Shown: positions 1 to 6,963, numbered from the stretch's first letter. The stretch: 7,470 bases of DNA from an uncultured Candidatus Melainabacteria bacterium (GCA_937898445.1 CALEJY010000152.1:1-7470); one strand, 5' to 3'. Notes: a model not told the origin generated them from the sequence alone. Numbers and translations are program-made.

Positions 1-20
1 ATTTCAACGTAACTAACTGC

Positions 21-92
21 GCATCTAGACTTCTTTGCATCTAAGCATCTTTTAACTTTAGCTGCTTCACTTCCTAACTGCCTAGCTGCTTT
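21..92. repeat. Degenerate 8-bp-period intergenic repeat (nine octamers)
   Basis: Cutting this stretch every eight bases gives gcatctag, acttcttt, gcatctaa, gcatcttt, taacttta, gctgcttc, acttccta, actgccta, gctgcttt. Most units carry a CT at positions 5-6 and start GC or AC. On the minus strand the theme is roughly nnAGnnGC. The flank at 1-20 has related words (ctaactgc) and may continue the array past the window edge. Eight is not a multiple of three, so this is not a coding repeat, although one minus frame happens to stay open. It lies just past the adhesin terminator. Its function is unknown; it could be an expanding intergenic low-complexity element. The periodicity is seen directly, but the array is too degenerate to fix its limits. 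Confidence 0.55.
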
Positions 93-151
93 TGATACGG
101 TCTTTTCACGTTTCACTAAAACTGCCTTCCTATCATATAAAATTCTTACAA

Positions 152-179
152 AAAGTCCTCCTTTTTGAAGGAGGACTTT
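152..179 (-). terminator. Intrinsic terminator of the adhesin gene
   Basis: This is a perfect 12-bp stem, AAAGTCCTCCTT pairing with AAGGAGGACTTT around a 4-base loop. Read on the minus strand it is followed by a run of five T (ending TTTTTG). It begins 12 bases after the adhesin stop codon (TAG at 192-194). The plus-strand reading has a weaker T run, so the minus direction is favoured. It should end transcription before the octamer-repeat region. Confidence 0.9.
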
Positions 180-191
180 AATTTGTAATTT

Positions 192-3100
192 CTATTCTTC
201 AATTGTTGTTGCAACATTTTTGTTCATAATTGTTTGGGCAATCGGTTGGTCTTTTTCTAACAAACTTAAGTATAATAATTTGTTAGCTGTTGCCTGATCT
301 AGGTCGATGAACTTACCTCCGGCTTTTACATCACTTGCTGAAACGATTTTTACGTTTGCGTTGATTGTCAAGTCACCGTATTGTAGATGTACCGGAACAA
401 CGTCACCAACTTTTAGTTTTCCTTTGTGGGTTAATGATACCCCACCTCTTGAGATGTCGGAAATTGAAACTACGTTGTCACTTGATTCAAATGAAATTGG
501 GTTTTGGTTGTCTTGAGCATTAAATCTCATATATTGACGTTTATCGATTGAATCAACTCTGTCACTTACGACACGTTGTTTATATACATCCTTGAAGTCA
601 ACCCTTCTATCAGGTGTTGGAGTAGGAGTTGGATCCGGATCAGGATCTATATCTGTGTCAGTATCGATATCAGTATCGTTGTCGGTATCAGTATCAATGT
701 CTGTATCAATATCAGTATCTGTATCGATATCAGTGTCGGTATCAGTATCGTTGTCGGCATCAATATCTGTGTCAGTATCTGTATCTGTGTCTGTATCAGT
801 ATCTGTATCATTGTCGGTATCAGTGTCTGTGTCAATATCGGTATCTGTATCGTTGTCAGTATCGTTATCTGTATCTGTGTCGATATCGGTATCTATGTCA
901 GTATCGGTATCTAAATCAGTGTCTGTATCCGTATCATTGTCAGTATCTATATCAGTGTCAGTATCAGTATCTGTGTCAGTATCGGTATCTGTATCGTTGT
1001 CAGTATCAGTGTCTGTGTCAATATCGGTATCTGTATCATTGTCAGTATCGTTATCAGTATCTGTATCGATATCTGTATCTGTGTCTGTATCGGTATCTGT
1101 ATCACTGTCTAAGTCTGTATCAATATCAGTATCTGTATCAGTATCTGTGTCTGTATCAGTATCCAATGGATAATCAGGTTCTTCATCTTTTGGAACAACT
1201 AGGTTGTCATCATCTTCCTCTGTTCCTTGTTTATCAGGATCTGTAGTTCCATCATAATTTGGATCGCTACCTTGTTCACTGCCACCGTAGTAATAGTTTC
1301 TATCATCAGAATTTTTACCGATTGCAGTAACATCGTCCGGTCTAACTGCTTTTGTTCTGATTGAAATTGGTGTAGAGCCATCATTTGCGTTAGTCAAAGT
1401 ATTTGTAGTACCATCTTTAACTACTGTAGAATATCCACCGTTACGGTGTTTACCCATATTGAAATAGTAACCGCCAGCATAAGCGTTATCTGCAACCATT
1501 GTCAAATCTTGATCACCAGAAGGTCGTTTGTTCCCGTTACCTCTTAATGTACCGTTTTTAACTACGATTGTTGAATCTGCTGCTGATCTATATTCAGGTT
1601 TTTCTGAATCAATCCATTTTGTACCCAAATCAAGTGCAACCAATTTTGCTCTTTCAGGGTGAATATTTGTATTTGGTCCGTAATAATCTTCTGCGTATGT
1701 AGGAACTTCGCCTAAGTGGTCAACATACATATTTTTGCCACGAGTTGTTAGGTTAATTTTTTTAGCTGCTGTAGTTTCTCTAACATAAACATTTCCAGAA
1801 AACTCAGCGTTTACGTCACCTGTTCTTGAAATAATCGCACAAGCGTTAGTATCAAGTTTTGTACCATCAGCAGCATCCATACCTTTTACGTCGATGTTGC
1901 CGATTGCCAACATATCAACGCCGTTTCCGGTTTTGTTAATATTGTCGATTACGTGATCAACTCTAGCATCATCTCCAACTCTATTATAAGAATAACCGTT
2001 TTGTCTGAATGTCAAAGGTTTTGCAGAGCCTTCACCGATATTACCACTTGCGATTAAGGAAATACCTGTACCTTCAACGTTTGGATTTGCTGAATTTTTA
2101 GATCTGTTAACAATACTGTATGGAGAAGCACCTTTTGTAGAAGAATCTGCCAACAAGATTACTCTACCATCAGCTTTAATTTGGTTAACATTCATATTTT
2201 TGTTCAAACTTGCCATATTGATTAGGGAAGTATTTGAACCTGCAGTACTTGTTGCAGTAATAACACCGTCGATAGAAGTATTTACAGATTTAGTCAAATC
2301 TCTTTGATTTGGTCCAATACCTGTACAAATACCGCCGTCACAAGGTCCAACTTCTTCACCGATTGCACCGTTTGTAACAGTAGCGTTCAAATCAGCTCCG
2401 TTAGTTGTATAAATCAATGTGTTAGCAACACCATTATTTAACAAGTTACCGTTTGTAACTGCAATATTTACATCAGCGTTAGATGTAATATTGTTGTTTG
2501 CAGCACTTGAGCCGATAGACATATTAGAATTTTTGTTTACGAAGTTAACTGTGTTAGTTTTGGTAGTATGATTAGCGGTCACTTTACCTTGAATATTCAT
2601 ACCGCCTGAACCTTCGTTAGAAACTAACAAAGTAGAATTATTTTGAGTTAAAGCAGAACCGCCAGATGCAATTAAACCAGTAGATGCAACTAACAAACCA
2701 CCGTTTGTGTTAGTAATTTTTGTTGCGCCATTAGGGTTTGAAACTTCACCTGCAATAGAAATACCGTTAGAACCTGTGTTTTCGATGGTAATATTACCTG
2801 TACCATAGTTTCTAACTTTTGCACCATTACCAATTGAAGTGCCAGTAACAGATTTGATAGAAATGTTGCCGTTGTTATTTACAAATTTGTTAGCAGTACC
2901 CATGTTATCAGTATTAACAAGGTTTGTGAACAAAGTATCAGCCGCATCATGACCTGTCAAAGCAGCAGTTTCGTTGTTACCAATACCGGCTAACAAAAGA
3001 CCGTTATTATTGATTTGTCCACCTTGCAAATTGATATCACCACGAGCAGCAACTTTACCCCCGATAGTGATTGCATCACCACCAAGAGTTAAAGTACTTC

Positions 3101-3800
3101 CGGCACTATCTGTTAATGTTGACAAATCAAATGATTTATCAGTCATTACAGCAGTATTTTTAGTGTAATCATACGCACTAGGAACAATTGTTGAAGTTCC
3201 TGTCGGATTACTAGCATCATAGCTTACATCATAACCGGAAATATAATATTGATGATCTTTAGGTAAACCTAAATTACTGGACAATTTGTCATAAGAACTT
3301 TGTGTTGGAGAAATAACTGATAAATTACCGACATTGATAACGCCGGAACTTCCAACAACCATACCGTTTGGAGAAATAAATACCAAATTGCCATTTGTTT
3401 TTAAAGCACCATTAACACCTTGAAGTGCGTTAACAATACCATCTATTTTTACTCCATTATTAACCAATGCAATAAAGTTATTAATATCTCCTTTAATATC
3501 GGTTAATGTTAAATCATTACCAGTTCCAGATTGCTTTTGTAAAATATAGTTGTAAATAAAGTTTAATACATCACCCTTAGCCAAATTAATTTCGCCAAAT
3601 TGTTTGAAACCGGTATCACCTTTTACAGCATCCGGTCTGATATTCCAAGTGTTACCACCACCATTGTTAATTTGGTTATTATTAGCGTCTGTGATAGTTG
3701 ATGCAGCCAAAACCTGATATGTCAAAGACTGTTGCATGATTAGCAACATACTTAACATAAATGCAACTACTCTTTTTTTATTAATTCCCTGTGTATTCAT
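192..3800 (-). CDS. TPS-type filamentous adhesin with Asp-x repeat stalk and C-terminal PilZ domain
   Basis: The product is 1202 residues from ATG 3800. That ATG has an AGAGGT ribosome site 10 bases upstream. A GTG at 3833 would add 11 residues but has no such site. Residues 1-33 form a signal peptide: KKR, then a hydrophobic core, then VLAA. Residues about 40-200 look like the haemagglutinin/TPS secretion domain (NTWNIRPD; FKQFGEINLAKGD; VFISPNGMVVG; INVGNLSVIS), as in LktA-family adhesins. Residues 200-820 are Asn/Gly/Thr-rich with recurring G-N-I-x-I strands, expected to form a beta-helix, and include CDGGIC at 487-492. An acidic linker leads to 86 Asp-x dipeptides (880-1051), then DPDPDP-TPTPTP, then a PilZ domain (about 1085-1180) with RQYMR and DISRGG. 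By family it should be exported through Sec and an outer-membrane TpsB partner, which is not in this window. PilZ normally binds cytoplasmic c-di-GMP, so its place here is puzzling. The adhesin call is firm; its ligand is unknown. Confidence 0.93.
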   Translation of the reverse strand: MNTQGINKKRVVAFMLSMLLIMQQSLTYQVLAASTITDANNNQINNGGGNTWNIRPDAVKGDTGFKQFGEINLAKGDVLNFIYNYILQKQSGTGNDLTLTDIKGDINNFIALVNNGVKIDGIVNALQGVNGALKTNGNLVFISPNGMVVGSSGVINVGNLSVISPTQSSYDKLSSNLGLPKDHQYYISGYDVSYDASNPTGTSTIVPSAYDYTKNTAVMTDKSFDLSTLTDSAGSTLTLGGDAITIGGKVAARGDINLQGGQINNNGLLLAGIGNNETAALTGHDAADTLFTNLVNTDNMGTANKFVNNNGNISIKSVTGTSIGNGAKVRNYGTGNITIENTGSNGISIAGEVSNPNGATKITNTNGGLLVASTGLIASGGSALTQNNSTLLVSNEGSGGMNIQGKVTANHTTKTNTVNFVNKNSNMSIGSSAANNNITSNADVNIAVTNGNLLNNGVANTLIYTTNGADLNATVTNGAIGEEVGPCDGGICTGIGPNQRDLTKSVNTSIDGVITATSTAGSNTSLINMASLNKNMNVNQIKADGRVILLADSSTKGASPYSIVNRSKNSANPNVEGTGISLIASGNIGEGSAKPLTFRQNGYSYNRVGDDARVDHVIDNINKTGNGVDMLAIGNIDVKGMDAADGTKLDTNACAIISRTGDVNAEFSGNVYVRETTAAKKINLTTRGKNMYVDHLGEVPTYAEDYYGPNTNIHPERAKLVALDLGTKWIDSEKPEYRSAADSTIVVKNGTLRGNGNKRPSGDQDLTMVADNAYAGGYYFNMGKHRNGGYSTVVKDGTTNTLTNANDGSTPISIRTKAVRPDDVTAIGKNSDDRNYYYGGSEQGSDPNYDGTTDPDKQGTEEDDDNLVVPKDEEPDYPLDTDTDTDTDTDTDIDTDLDSDTDTDTDTDTDIDTDTDNDTDNDTDTDIDTDTDTDNDTDTDTDTDTDTDTDIDTDNDTDTDTDLDTDTDIDTDIDTDTDNDTDNDTDTDIDTDTDTDNDTDTDTDTDTDTDTDIDADNDTDTDTDIDTDTDIDTDIDTDTDNDTDIDTDTDIDPDPDPTPTPTPDRRVDFKDVYKQRVVSDRVDSIDKRQYMRFNAQDNQNPISFESSDNVVSISDISRGGVSLTHKGKLKVGDVVPVHLQYGDLTINANVKIVSASDVKAGGKFIDLDQATANKLLYLSLLEKDQPIAQTIMNKNVATTIEE
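648..1163 (-). repeat. Asp-x dipeptide repeat tract (86 dipeptides, 172 residues)
   Basis: This in-frame hexanucleotide-type tract sits inside the adhesin. Every second residue is Asp; the alternate residue is mostly Thr, with scattered Ile, Asn and Leu and one Ser and one Ala. Asp uses GAT and GAC, and Thr uses several codons, so the tract is not a pure microsatellite. It passes into DPDPDP then TPTPTP before the PilZ domain. Length changes in six-base steps would keep the frame. By analogy with the Ser-Asp stalks of Gram-positive Clf/Sdr adhesins, it may be an extended, cation-binding spacer; that role is inference. Confidence 0.95.
702..1073 (-). repeat. Two tandem 186-bp (62-residue) higher-order units within the Asp-x tract
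   Basis: Positions 888-1073 and 702-887 are two copies of a 31-dipeptide unit, with a partial third copy at 648-701. The order of the Ile, Asn and Leu interruptions matches between the copies. Only two residues differ of 62 (Thr/Ala and Leu/Ile). My hand alignment finds about 21 base differences, nearly all at synonymous positions. The 186-base offset is also visible in shared words such as cagtgtctgtgtca at 821 and 1007. This indicates a segmental duplication later constrained at the protein level. Confidence 0.85.
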
Positions 3801-3810
3801 TGTCTTTGGA

Positions 3811-3816
3811 ACCTCT
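3811..3816 (-). promoter_or_regulatory. Ribosome binding site deciding the adhesin start
   Basis: On the minus strand AGAGGT lies 10 bases before ATG 3800. No comparable purine-rich site precedes the in-frame GTG at 3833. The ATG also places the KKR basic stretch of the signal peptide at residues 8-10, a normal layout. I saw no convincing -35/-10 pair in the roughly 100 bases upstream; TATACA occurs near 3850, but its spacing to a TTGAGC box is too short to trust. Confidence 0.7.
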
Positions 3817-3923
3817 ATTTTCTTTTTCTGCACGTTTAAACACTTTTACATGTATATAAACGGATTTTGCGCTCAATTCTTTACTATTTTTCGGCAATTG
3901 TTTACAAAAATTTATAATTTAGA

Positions 3924-3957
3924 AAAGAGGGAAGGATTGAATAATCCAACCCTCTTT
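3924..3957 (-). terminator. Intrinsic terminator of the 997-residue repeat-protein gene
   Basis: AAAGAGGG (3924-3931) pairs with CCCTCTTT (3950-3957), and inside it GGATT (3934-3938) pairs with AATCC (3943-3947). A symmetric 2x2 internal loop separates the two helices and the apical loop is four bases. On the minus strand the hairpin follows the TAA at 3962-3964 within five bases and is followed by a T-rich tail (TTTTCTAAATT). The plus-strand exit is not T-rich, so it acts on the upstream gene. It separates the two genes into different transcripts. Confidence 0.88.
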
Positions 3958-3961
3958 AGAG

Positions 3962-6955
3962 TTATCTGGTTATTACATTTGCTCTTGCAATAAATCCTTT
4001 TTTACGTAAATTTGCTTCGCTTGCATTTTTACCATTTTTACCGCCAAGAGGAATTTGGTTTCTATCAAAACCGCCAATTGTGTTAGGGTCAGTTCCGATT
4101 ATTGTATCATCAATACCTGCAATCATGCCTGCCGGAATTTCTGATGGGAAGTGATAAGTCAAATCTCCCGCATAGTTTAATTTGTAAGGATTTGATTTGT
4201 AACCGTTAATTTGTGTCATAACATATTCAAGAACCTTATTTGCAGTCGCATCATCCTGAATGTTGTACATTTTCTTAACGATACTCAATCTGTCTTCTGC
4301 TAAGTTGTAGTTAGTTCCTTTTTTATGAGAAACTTTGATTTTGTATGTAAAGTTATCAATATTTTTATCAGGAGTTTGAACTTCTCTTTCCTCTCTTGTA
4401 ACAAATTGAGGAATATCTAAAGTTTGCTCTTTATTTTCAGTTTCAGTTTTTTCTTTCTTTTTATTAAGATTTACGATACCGTCAAAGCTTCTGCCTTTAG
4501 CGTGAACTTTACCCATTGAAAGTGCGTTGTTAACACCTCCGGCAATACCTCCAAAGATAGCGGCATTTATTGCAGTTTTCAAGTGCTTGTTGCCACGACC
4601 TTCCCATTTCTGACCTTTAGCCTCAACTTCGCCAGAATATTCTTGTCCTTCAGCAGTAACTGACCATTCTTGTCCTTCAGCAGTAACCGACCAATCTTGT
4701 CCTTTGGCAACAACCGACCATTCTTGTCCCGGTGCAGTAACTGACCATTCTTGACCTGGAGCAACAACTGACCATTCTTGTCCTGGAGCAACAACTGACC
4801 AATCTTGACCACCAACAAATATATCTTTATTGACTACTTTAGTAAATGTTTCTCCATTATCTGTAAAGTTAAATGTCGTTCTATCATGAATTGTTCTATC
4901 TGCAGTTGTACCGGTAAATGTTCTGTCATCTGTTCTGCCAGTAAAAGTTCTATCATCTGTTCTACCAGTGAATGTTCTATCATCCGTTCTGCCTGTGAAA
5001 GTTCTATCAGCAGTTGTACCTGAATAAGTTCTATCAGCAGTTTTACCTGAATAAACTCTATCAGCAGTTCTGCCTGAATATTGAACAAATTGCGATGCGG
5101 TTTCACCTGCAAGGTTAACAGCACCTGCTAACCATGATGCACCCAAACCGGTTCCAAAACCTAACGCACCGCCGATACCAACACCTTTCAGCAAGTGTAA
5201 AGCACGTTTTACGTTAGTTGAGTTAGTGTCAACACTGTTGCCACCTTTTTCAACCAAGTGACGAAGTTTATTTAATTCTCCATTACCAACTCTGCCATTG
5301 TCGTTACCAATAATTTCTTCAATTGAACGACGTTTGCCATCTTTTGTAATCAATGTTTGGCTCATCCAACCTTGACGACCTTCATTTAATGTCAAGTTTC
5401 CATCTTTAGCAAAGTTTTCTTGTGTTTCGTCATCAAGTGTACGAGAATCTGTAACCTTATCACAGAAGTCTTTGAATTTAACCTCACTGAATTTATAATA
5501 TTTACCATTTGCTTCAACATCGCAATCATTTTTAGATCCTTGAATACAAAATTCATCAGGACATTCCATTACAAGTTTACGACCTGCTTTGCCAATATCT
5601 GTATGTTCAACTGCAGAATTTTCTTCTCCTTTAGCAGCCTCTTTTCTTTCTGCTTTTGAAAAATGAACTCTTGTATTTTTAATATTTTGTTGAGTTTCTA
5701 CAGCTTTTGTTTGACGTTTTGCCTCATCTTGAATAAATTCTTTTTTATCCTTAGCAACTTGTTTATCACTTCTTTTACCCAAGACATCAACAACTGCCAT
5801 ACGTTCTAGAATAACATTCGAATCAAAATTCGGGTCTTCTGTAATTCTTAAATATGCTGCTATTTTCTTTTTAGCGGCTCCAGTATCACCTTCAAATGTA
5901 GCTCGACCATCACCGGTTCCACGTTTATATGCTTCAAGTAAAGCATCCTCATCTTTTATAGCTTCATTTAACAAAGTGTTGAAAAATACTTTTTCTTCAT
6001 CTGTAGCATATTCTCTAAGATATTTTTGAACAATTTCTTCTTTTGTTTTACATTCTTTTTCAATTTTGCCCATTTGCTTTGAAATTTTCTTTTCATATTT
6101 ATTACGAGCAATAGACATATTCATTGTTGGTTGGTTTTCAGGATCATTTGCCCATTCTGTCAATGCTGCTTCATAATCCTTACGAGCTTGTTTTCTGCCG
6201 GCTCTATTGTGTTTCAAGTCATCCGCAACTTTTACGGGTTCTGATTCTTCTGTTGTAGTTGTTGTAACTTCTGTATTAATTTTTACTGATTTATTTTCTC
6301 TTGTTTCAACAGGTGCTTGTGTTTGAGTTGGAAATGCTACATCAACTGCTTTTTTACCTTCAGCACCATTGATAACATAGCCACCATCTTCATTTGGAGT
6401 AATTTTGCCATCTTCTGCTAATTTATCTGCAATAGCTTTACCACCCTCATCAGTTGATAAGTATGACAATCTGTTATTTTTAGCAAATTTTGTAATCGCA
6501 GTTTCATATTTGGCTTTATCATAGGTTACAACACCTTTTTCTTCATCAATTGCTAAACCTTCATCTTTAAAAGCTTTCACCAATTCTGCACGTTTATCTT
6601 CTGCTAAACCAGACTGTTTAACAAAATCATCAAGTTTGAAGGTAACTGTTTTTTCTTCTTTAACACCTTCTTTTGCTTTCGCAGCAGAATGTTCAACACC
6701 CAAACCTTTTGCAGGTGCTGCATTATCAGGAGCTTTTGCCTCTTTCACTCCTCCGGCTCCTTCAACATTAGCCGCACTAAATACACCACTAGCGGCAACG
6801 GTTCTAAAACTTGCATCAGCCGAACTATATGTACCATCTTGGTTAGCAATAATTGAACCGCTTTTAATATATTCTTCAAACTGAGCCGGATTTCGTTTTT
6901 TTAATCCATCAATAAATGCTGGTTGTAATTGGAATTGAACTTCATTTGCACACAT
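3962..6955 (-). CDS. Large repeat protein of unknown function: twin 9-residue arrays, glycine zippers, LysM-like end
   Basis: The product is 997 residues from ATG 6955. I do not recognise the family and there is no signal peptide. The N-terminus (1-200) holds three similar segments ending in GxI-x(2-4)-DGxY-like motifs at about 33-44, 133-146 and 183-195. A Thr-rich linker (230-236) leads to a charged, helical Lys/Glu-rich middle (240-450). Four Cys follow at 465, 470, 478 and 498, then two degenerate EF-hand-like loops (514-525, 549-560). Residues 585-617 form a Gly-rich hydrophobic segment. Seven 9-residue repeats of YSGxTADRT/FTGRTDDRT type follow (626-688), then six GQ(D/E)WSV(V/T)A-x repeats (716-769). 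A second hydrophobic GGIAGG segment lies at 793-813. A charged linker and a possible degenerate LysM domain (about 868-939; NGYKSNP, AGDLTYHFPSEI) close the protein. The layout suggests a membrane- or wall-associated structural protein, which is inference only. The reading frame is intact. Confidence 0.9.
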   Translation of the reverse strand: MCANEVQFQLQPAFIDGLKKRNPAQFEEYIKSGSIIANQDGTYSSADASFRTVAASGVFSAANVEGAGGVKEAKAPDNAAPAKGLGVEHSAAKAKEGVKEEKTVTFKLDDFVKQSGLAEDKRAELVKAFKDEGLAIDEEKGVVTYDKAKYETAITKFAKNNRLSYLSTDEGGKAIADKLAEDGKITPNEDGGYVINGAEGKKAVDVAFPTQTQAPVETRENKSVKINTEVTTTTTEESEPVKVADDLKHNRAGRKQARKDYEAALTEWANDPENQPTMNMSIARNKYEKKISKQMGKIEKECKTKEEIVQKYLREYATDEEKVFFNTLLNEAIKDEDALLEAYKRGTGDGRATFEGDTGAAKKKIAAYLRITEDPNFDSNVILERMAVVDVLGKRSDKQVAKDKKEFIQDEAKRQTKAVETQQNIKNTRVHFSKAERKEAAKGEENSAVEHTDIGKAGRKLVMECPDEFCIQGSKNDCDVEANGKYYKFSEVKFKDFCDKVTDSRTLDDETQENFAKDGNLTLNEGRQGWMSQTLITKDGKRRSIEEIIGNDNGRVGNGELNKLRHLVEKGGNSVDTNSTNVKRALHLLKGVGIGGALGFGTGLGASWLAGAVNLAGETASQFVQYSGRTADRVYSGKTADRTYSGTTADRTFTGRTDDRTFTGRTDDRTFTGRTDDRTFTGTTADRTIHDRTTFNFTDNGETFTKVVNKDIFVGGQDWSVVAPGQEWSVVAPGQEWSVTAPGQEWSVVAKGQDWSVTAEGQEWSVTAEGQEYSGEVEAKGQKWEGRGNKHLKTAINAAIFGGIAGGVNNALSMGKVHAKGRSFDGIVNLNKKKEKTETENKEQTLDIPQFVTREEREVQTPDKNIDNFTYKIKVSHKKGTNYNLAEDRLSIVKKMYNIQDDATANKVLEYVMTQINGYKSNPYKLNYAGDLTYHFPSEIPAGMIAGIDDTIIGTDPNTIGGFDRNQIPLGGKNGKNASEANLRKKGFIARANVITR
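4649..4810 (-). repeat. Tandem 27-bp array encoding six GQ(D/E)WSV(V/T)A-x repeats
   Basis: Six consecutive 27-base units give nonapeptides that begin GQDW or GQEW, continue SVVA or SVTA, and end in Pro, Lys or Glu. A degenerate seventh (GQEYSGEVEAK) and the start of an eighth (GQKWEG) follow toward 4592. The units share a core (plus strand, gaccattcttgtcc) and differ mainly in third positions and in the last codon. The W-S-V-V/T-A alternation is typical of a beta strand, and GQ marks a likely turn. Confidence 0.92.
4892..5080 (-). repeat. Tandem 27-bp array encoding seven (Y/F)(S/T)GxT(A/D)DR(T/V) repeats
   Basis: Seven exact 27-base units encode YSGRTADRV, YSGKTADRT, YSGTTADRT, three FTGRTDDRT and FTGTTADRT. 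Units 1-3 share Tyr-Ser and units 4-7 share Phe-Thr, so the array has two sub-blocks that probably spread by local duplication. It lies just after the first glycine-zipper segment and is followed, after 27 residues, by the GQxW array with the same period. The Arg/Asp alternation makes it nearly charge-balanced, unlike the Trp-bearing second array. Confidence 0.93.
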
Positions 6956-6963
6956 AGTCATAA

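Noticed and set aside
3..116. Minus-strand partial gene from GTG 116, with AGGAAGG eight bases upstream, running off the window
   Set aside because: The frame stays open for 38 codons and the ribosome-like site is well spaced, but most of it consists of the 8-base-period repeat, which is not compatible with a coding repeat, and the product looks like no family.
592..1173. Plus-strand open frame encoding a long Ser-Val repeat
   Set aside because: It is the exact antisense of the Asp-x tract; the GATAC-type hexamers read as Ser-Val on the other strand. It has no independent evidence and lies inside a well-supported gene.
3801..3833. GTG start at 3833 for the adhesin
   Set aside because: It has no ribosome site, whereas ATG 3800 has AGAGGT at good spacing and gives a normal signal peptide.
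4805..5023. Cys/Ser-rich plus-strand open frame across the repeat arrays
   Set aside because: It is a shadow of the 27-base arrays in another frame.
4649..5080. 27-bp direct repeats resembling a CRISPR array
   Set aside because: The units are contiguous with no spacers, stay in frame and encode regular nonapeptides within an intact gene.
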